From an uncultured Muribaculaceae bacterium (GTDB taxonomy: Bacteria; Bacteroidota; Bacteroidia; Bacteroidales; Muribaculaceae): a stretch of 64,000 nt of DNA. The notes beneath the pieces are model-generated. The model was given only the letters and a program-made list of their open reading frames with translations. It was not told the origin of the DNA and ran no database searches. Numbering within the stretch: position 1 is the first letter of the stretch; each line of letters starts with the position of its first letter. The stretch is taken from NCBI GenBank assembly GCA_910578385.1, contig CAJTQV010000003.1:71051-135050 (forward strand), read 5' to 3'. Below, one piece after another: positions 61,401 to 64,000 of this stretch. The translations under genes and the position numbers were made by a program.

Positions 61401-61668
61401 TATCGAGGGTCTCGGCTCATCGACCGAGATGGTATTTGCCGAGGGTGGCACTGTTTACTATGACGTAAACGCAGGTGTGCTGAGATGCAACGGTTGCACA
61501 CTCGCAGGTGTGACAGTCTATGACTTCGCCGGCAACATGATTGACAACCTGAGATGCGCCGAAGGTCAGTCCGAGGCAGCTCTCGGTCTGCAGCAGGGCG
61601 CTTATATCATCAAGGCCAATCTTGCAACAGGCCGTCCGGTAGCGCTCAAGGTCCTCGTGGGCAGATAA
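58420..61668 (+). CDS. Large exported fibronectin-type/adhesin-like protein
   Basis: 1082 residues. A signal-like N-terminus (LGLAAVALTASG) is followed by a beta-propeller-like region (about 50-320, with YDMAWNPVDDKLYAL), then two fibronectin type III domains (about 325-535, with VENLNYSVDHNGENKVTLTW and VRNLTASTTDGKSIHLTWD), a cleaved-adhesin-like segment (about 540-700), a CARDB-like domain (about 715-810) and a recurrent beta module (about 828-997). It ends in a sorting-like tail (VTVYDFAGNMIDNL...GAYIIK). It is probably displayed on or released from the surface. Ligand unknown. Confidence 0.77.
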   Translation: MKKDFSKLFLPLGLAAVALTASGVDVKHFPGLRPPGDREEQASDPMRAPLNTFRGMGTQIFGVTMYDYNNYSNFLNFWSEAPSRLNKLEPVYTVGDTKEEEYPYLYEMNAGAWAGDAYYGFRVNRYSMGITKVNGWIKVDTETGKWQTLKPLLDTPDASAWNYIYDMAWNPVDDKLYALAENTDGTVTSLVGVLDRATGDWKETVTALPEYYFAMAFDYDGKVYAIRWDYDNDFYVVGTVLDVYDEDWELETSTPIRVDGRDFKSYYQHGLIFDYSTGDLWWTATNMEGNQYLVNIDPGTGKTVNKGTIGLNETIIGLHIPYVTADARTAPARVENLNYSVDHNGENKVTLTWTNPSKQWNRFTLKNLAEVRVYRDSYDGEPVAILPADASQIGKEMTWTDENATRGKHTYYVTACAEAGVKGIVDSIDAFAGRDLPGVVRNLTASTTDGKSIHLTWDAPAVGDSDGWFDSSALTYKVTRMPDGKDLGTTSATSLDDRDIPEAHAYCYLVSAVNSDGTGEAVQSNAVIAGECVLVPFKTAFETKIDADRFTSIDNNMDGRTFDYDINLNLLRNTIHMDVSSYGNDDYLVSPPLSLEKGKTYKVVYQFGFGASASSDDILTHHFRFTGGNAATAEGQSDVLGDLPAFETLGLSGSYEIVNYFTAKETGEYYVGFNVLTVPETIMWYYIEGFEISEAPDDDLAAEALDTYRYVSTIADNKFNVTVYNNGNNPQSDYKVQVVSTTSAGARQVVAETTDVPALQAHERATVSLAGHGTVLGNINYSAVVVLANDGNASNDESPAVEVVAEETDPFNVTVTNGREDLSTRNPMCHNYACSGVQTIYTPKMTGVQAADGSKVTVTRLAWEYEGKDSFNGTNVKVWLSTTDKEGYGEGDSFIAVSGEPYYDGTVRVEKGQNKYMVLDLDEPFTFNPAQNLVVTVAKSEYNHADWLTIFRVFDNDWYLDKFHSIFSGGTEEFDATAANTGMCYPEAAVLHMAIEGLGSSTEMVFAEGGTVYYDVNAGVLRCNGCTLAGVTVYDFAGNMIDNLRCAEGQSEAALGLQQGAYIIKANLATGRPVALKVLVGR

Positions 61669-61696
61669 TCCCGATTTCAAGAAATATCCCCTGACA

Positions 61697-61730
61697 GGCC
61701 GGGGCGACGGGTCAGTTCGTGGCCCCGGCC
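61697..61730 (+). terminator. Terminator after the 1082-residue protein gene
   Basis: GGCCGGGGC (61697-61705) pairs with GCCCCGGCC (61722-61730), followed by an ATATTTTAAT tract. Confidence 0.7.
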
Positions 61731-61826
61731 ATATTTTAATAATCATAAAGTTATAATCAGCAAAGTTTAGAAAATCATTTACATCACAGTTTTGATTATC
61801 CTTGCTTTGTAAAAACACATCAGACA

Positions 61827-64000
61827 ATGAGAACAACTTTACTATCAATGGCACTTCTGGCGGCCGCCTCGACGGCGTTCGCGCAAGATGCCGAAATGAA
61901 AACCGGGGTCGTCGCTACCGACCCTACGTGGGGTTCTACGGACATCCCGCTTAAATTCAGTGCGCAATACTCATGCTCGCAGACTCTTTATACAGGTGCT
62001 GAGATGGATGCCGCAACCGGATCTCTCGATACCTATACGGTTAAACGGCTTTATTTTCCGTTCTACGGTTCTCTTTCAACTGACATACCGATGGATTTGA
62101 AGGTCTATATGACCAAAACCTCGGAAACTACGCTTGGCGCAGCCATGTCGATGGAAGATTTCACACTCGTCTTCCGTGGAGATCTTATGGTAACTCCCGC
62201 TGATCCCGGTGTGACCGTTGACCTCACGACTCCTTTCGTCATGAAGCAGGGTGAAGGTGTTGTGATTGCTCTTAATTGCGACCAGCCGGAATGGTCGTTG
62301 ATTAAATTTGAGAATGCTGACATCAATAACCGTGTCTGGTATGCTTTCAGCGCAGATGCACCCTGTGACTTCACCGGTATGTCGAAGGGCTCAGGTTTGC
62401 CCGGTCTTACAATCGGTTACTATGAAGGTGAATGGTCGGGAGAAGTTATTCCGGAGACTGTTGACCTGAAAGCCGTGTCAATCTCAGGTCCCGCCAAGGT
62501 CGGTTTAGGCTATTTGGTAAGCGTCAGTGTCACTGTCGAGAATCTCGGCACGGCTGTCGCTTCGGGCTACAAGGTCAACATCCTTGATGCCGCCACAAAG
62601 GCTGTTGTGGCTACAATCGAGAACGGAGATGACATCAACGCCGGACTTGTGAAGACTCTGACCACTGACCTCGAACTGAATGAGACGGGTACATATTCTT
62701 ACCTTGCCGAGGTCGTATGCGAAGGTGATACCGACGATACCAACAACGTTACCGCCGACACTTATACCGTCGAGGTGGTCGACAAGGGCTTCTTGCCCGA
62801 CCCGATGAGCATGAATGTGCCTTCTACTGCCGGAACCGTAGACTTTTCCTGGTTCGACCCGAATGTGAATTGCAGCGGTTCGCAGTCTATCTATCCCGCT
62901 ACATATTTCGGTGACCTGACCTGTGATGTCCAGCTCCAGAAAGTAGGATTCAATATTCTCGCCCAGGGCTATCCATACGCTGAAAGACCGGTCAAGATCT
63001 ATATGGCTTCCACTGACCGCACTTCCGGTTATTCATCGGAGGTTTCCGGTTACCCCGGCGATCTCAGCGAGCTTATTCCGGAAGAGGATTTCACTCTCGT
63101 ATATGACGGTTATTTCAGTGCGCCTGCCGGTGCATCAGGTACCGATACTTTCGTTGATCTCGAACTCGACGCACCGTTTGTTCTTGAGAAGGGTAAAGGT
63201 CTGGCCATAAATGTAATCTGTAATTCCGAGGATGGAAATCCGATGGTTTTCTTCAGGTGTGCCAAAGACCCTGACGCGTATTGGCAGACTTATTTCACAA
63301 GCTCAGTGCATTATGAGGACTTCTATGAGGCTGTCGCCGCTACCGGTACAAAGACAAGACCCAACACCAATCTTGTTCAGCTCGCGCTTACATATGCGCT
63401 GGTTCCTGCCGAGGCTGCCGTTGACCTCGCTGTCGAGAGCCTGACTGTTCCCGAGGCCGTTACTCTCAATGAGGCGGCTACCTTCAAGGTGGCTGTCAAG
63501 AATGTCGGCACCGTCGAGGTGGAGGGCATGACTGTCGAACTTCTCGATATGTCGGGCGACGAGCCGGTTGTGCTTGTATCCAACGAGGTGCAGCGCATGC
63601 TTGCTGCCGAAGGTTCCACCAATGTCAATGTGAAGTACACGTTCACTGAGGCCGGTGAGTATATGATTGCCGCACGTGTGGTGGCTGATGATGACGTTGA
63701 TGCCGACAATGACATGTCCGAACCTGTCAAGGTCGTTATCGAGGGCAGCGGTGACAAGTATGCCATTGACCTTGAGCTGGTAGGCGTTGAGGTTCCCGAA
63801 AGTGTGGGACTTGGCGACACCGTGACGTTCCCCGTGACCGTGCTCAACAATGGTACAGAGTCGATTCCCGATCTGACTGTATATATGTTCGAAGGCGATG
63901 CCGAGAGCGTGACTCAGGTAGGTTTCGGCTTCTCGATGAGTGCTCTTGCTCCGGGTGAAGAGAGGGTTGTCAACGTTAAGGTTGCGATGCCCGATACAGA
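61827..64000 (+). CDS. Exported protein with duplicated module and CARDB-like domains (partial, runs off the window)
   Basis: Open from ATG at 61827 to the window end, 724 codons with no stop. A signal peptide (ALLAAASTAFAQ) is followed by module copy 1 (61966-62430), a CARDB-like domain (62460-62780, with VSISGPAKVGLGYLVSVSVTVENLG), module copy 2 (62871-63403), and two more CARDB-like domains (63415-63745, and 63770 onward). Copies 1 and 2 share a C.(G)SQ(T/S)(L/I)Y start, a (L/V)K(V/I)YM strand and an EDFTLV(F/Y).G strand, then a PFV(M/L)(K/E).G(E/K)G(V/L) segment. The protein continues beyond the window, so its C-terminal tail is not visible. Confidence 0.8.
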   Translation, partial: MRTTLLSMALLAAASTAFAQDAEMKTGVVATDPTWGSTDIPLKFSAQYSCSQTLYTGAEMDAATGSLDTYTVKRLYFPFYGSLSTDIPMDLKVYMTKTSETTLGAAMSMEDFTLVFRGDLMVTPADPGVTVDLTTPFVMKQGEGVVIALNCDQPEWSLIKFENADINNRVWYAFSADAPCDFTGMSKGSGLPGLTIGYYEGEWSGEVIPETVDLKAVSISGPAKVGLGYLVSVSVTVENLGTAVASGYKVNILDAATKAVVATIENGDDINAGLVKTLTTDLELNETGTYSYLAEVVCEGDTDDTNNVTADTYTVEVVDKGFLPDPMSMNVPSTAGTVDFSWFDPNVNCSGSQSIYPATYFGDLTCDVQLQKVGFNILAQGYPYAERPVKIYMASTDRTSGYSSEVSGYPGDLSELIPEEDFTLVYDGYFSAPAGASGTDTFVDLELDAPFVLEKGKGLAINVICNSEDGNPMVFFRCAKDPDAYWQTYFTSSVHYEDFYEAVAATGTKTRPNTNLVQLALTYALVPAEAAVDLAVESLTVPEAVTLNEAATFKVAVKNVGTVEVEGMTVELLDMSGDEPVVLVSNEVQRMLAAEGSTNVNVKYTFTEAGEYMIAARVVADDDVDADNDMSEPVKVVIEGSGDKYAIDLELVGVEVPESVGLGDTVTFPVTVLNNGTESIPDLTVYMFEGDAESVTQVGFGFSMSALAPGEERVVNVKVAMPDT

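Overview
The window looks like a chromosomal segment of a Bacteroidales bacterium, most likely Muribaculaceae. The family name is inference. The support is: Bacteroidetes-type promoters (TTTG, 19-20 nt, TAnnTTTG); GLPGLI-family proteins; exported proteins with type IX-secretion-like C-terminal tails; a NuoCD fusion and a complex I without NuoEFG; a signal-peptide-bearing AtpB; and a PII-like protein attached to an RND pump. There is no prophage, CRISPR array or intact insertion sequence.

Layout. 1-357: a short element with 34-bp perfect terminal inverted repeats enclosing a long RNA-like hairpin. 0.5-4.6 kb: thymidine kinase, an UPF0597/cysteine-desulfidase-type enzyme preceded by a heptamer array, an M48 protease and a thioredoxin-like lipoprotein. 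4.7-5.5 kb: a MntA-HepT toxin-antitoxin pair. 5.6-7.3 kb: an acyl-CoA ligase. 7.4-11.7 kb: a translationally coupled operon with an outer-membrane beta-barrel protein between two GLPGLI proteins. 11.7-12.9 kb: a HigBA-type pair, tRNA-Leu(UAG) and a remnant of a Rpn/PD-(D/E)XK gene. 13-19.6 kb: a TetR-controlled RND efflux operon whose operator-like palindrome lies inside its promoter. 19.7-24.1 kb: RNase Z, a TonB-dependent receptor, a decamer array and a lipoprotein.

24.2-42.2 kb is the energy block. One strong promoter precedes nuoA-B-CD-H, then the whole F1Fo ATP synthase set (atpD-C-B-E-F-H-A-G), then nuoI-J-K-L-M-N, ending at a strong terminator-like hairpin. The ATP synthase genes therefore sit inside the complex I operon, which couples the main proton pump and the main proton consumer at the DNA level.

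42.4-42.6 kb is a non-coding stretch packed with perfect hairpins (candidate structured RNA), followed by an AAA-ATPase/PD-(D/E)XK gene. 44.3-49.6 kb holds a glycogen or alpha-glucan operon (debranching enzyme, GT4 glycosyltransferase, GH57) plus a small monooxygenase-fold protein. 49.6-52.4 kb holds a BrkB-family membrane protein, RNase P RNA and a DUF308-like membrane protein. 52.5-64 kb holds large exported proteins. Three of them share a recurrent domain-like module that I do not recognise, and several end in type IX-secretion-like tails. The last gene runs off the window.
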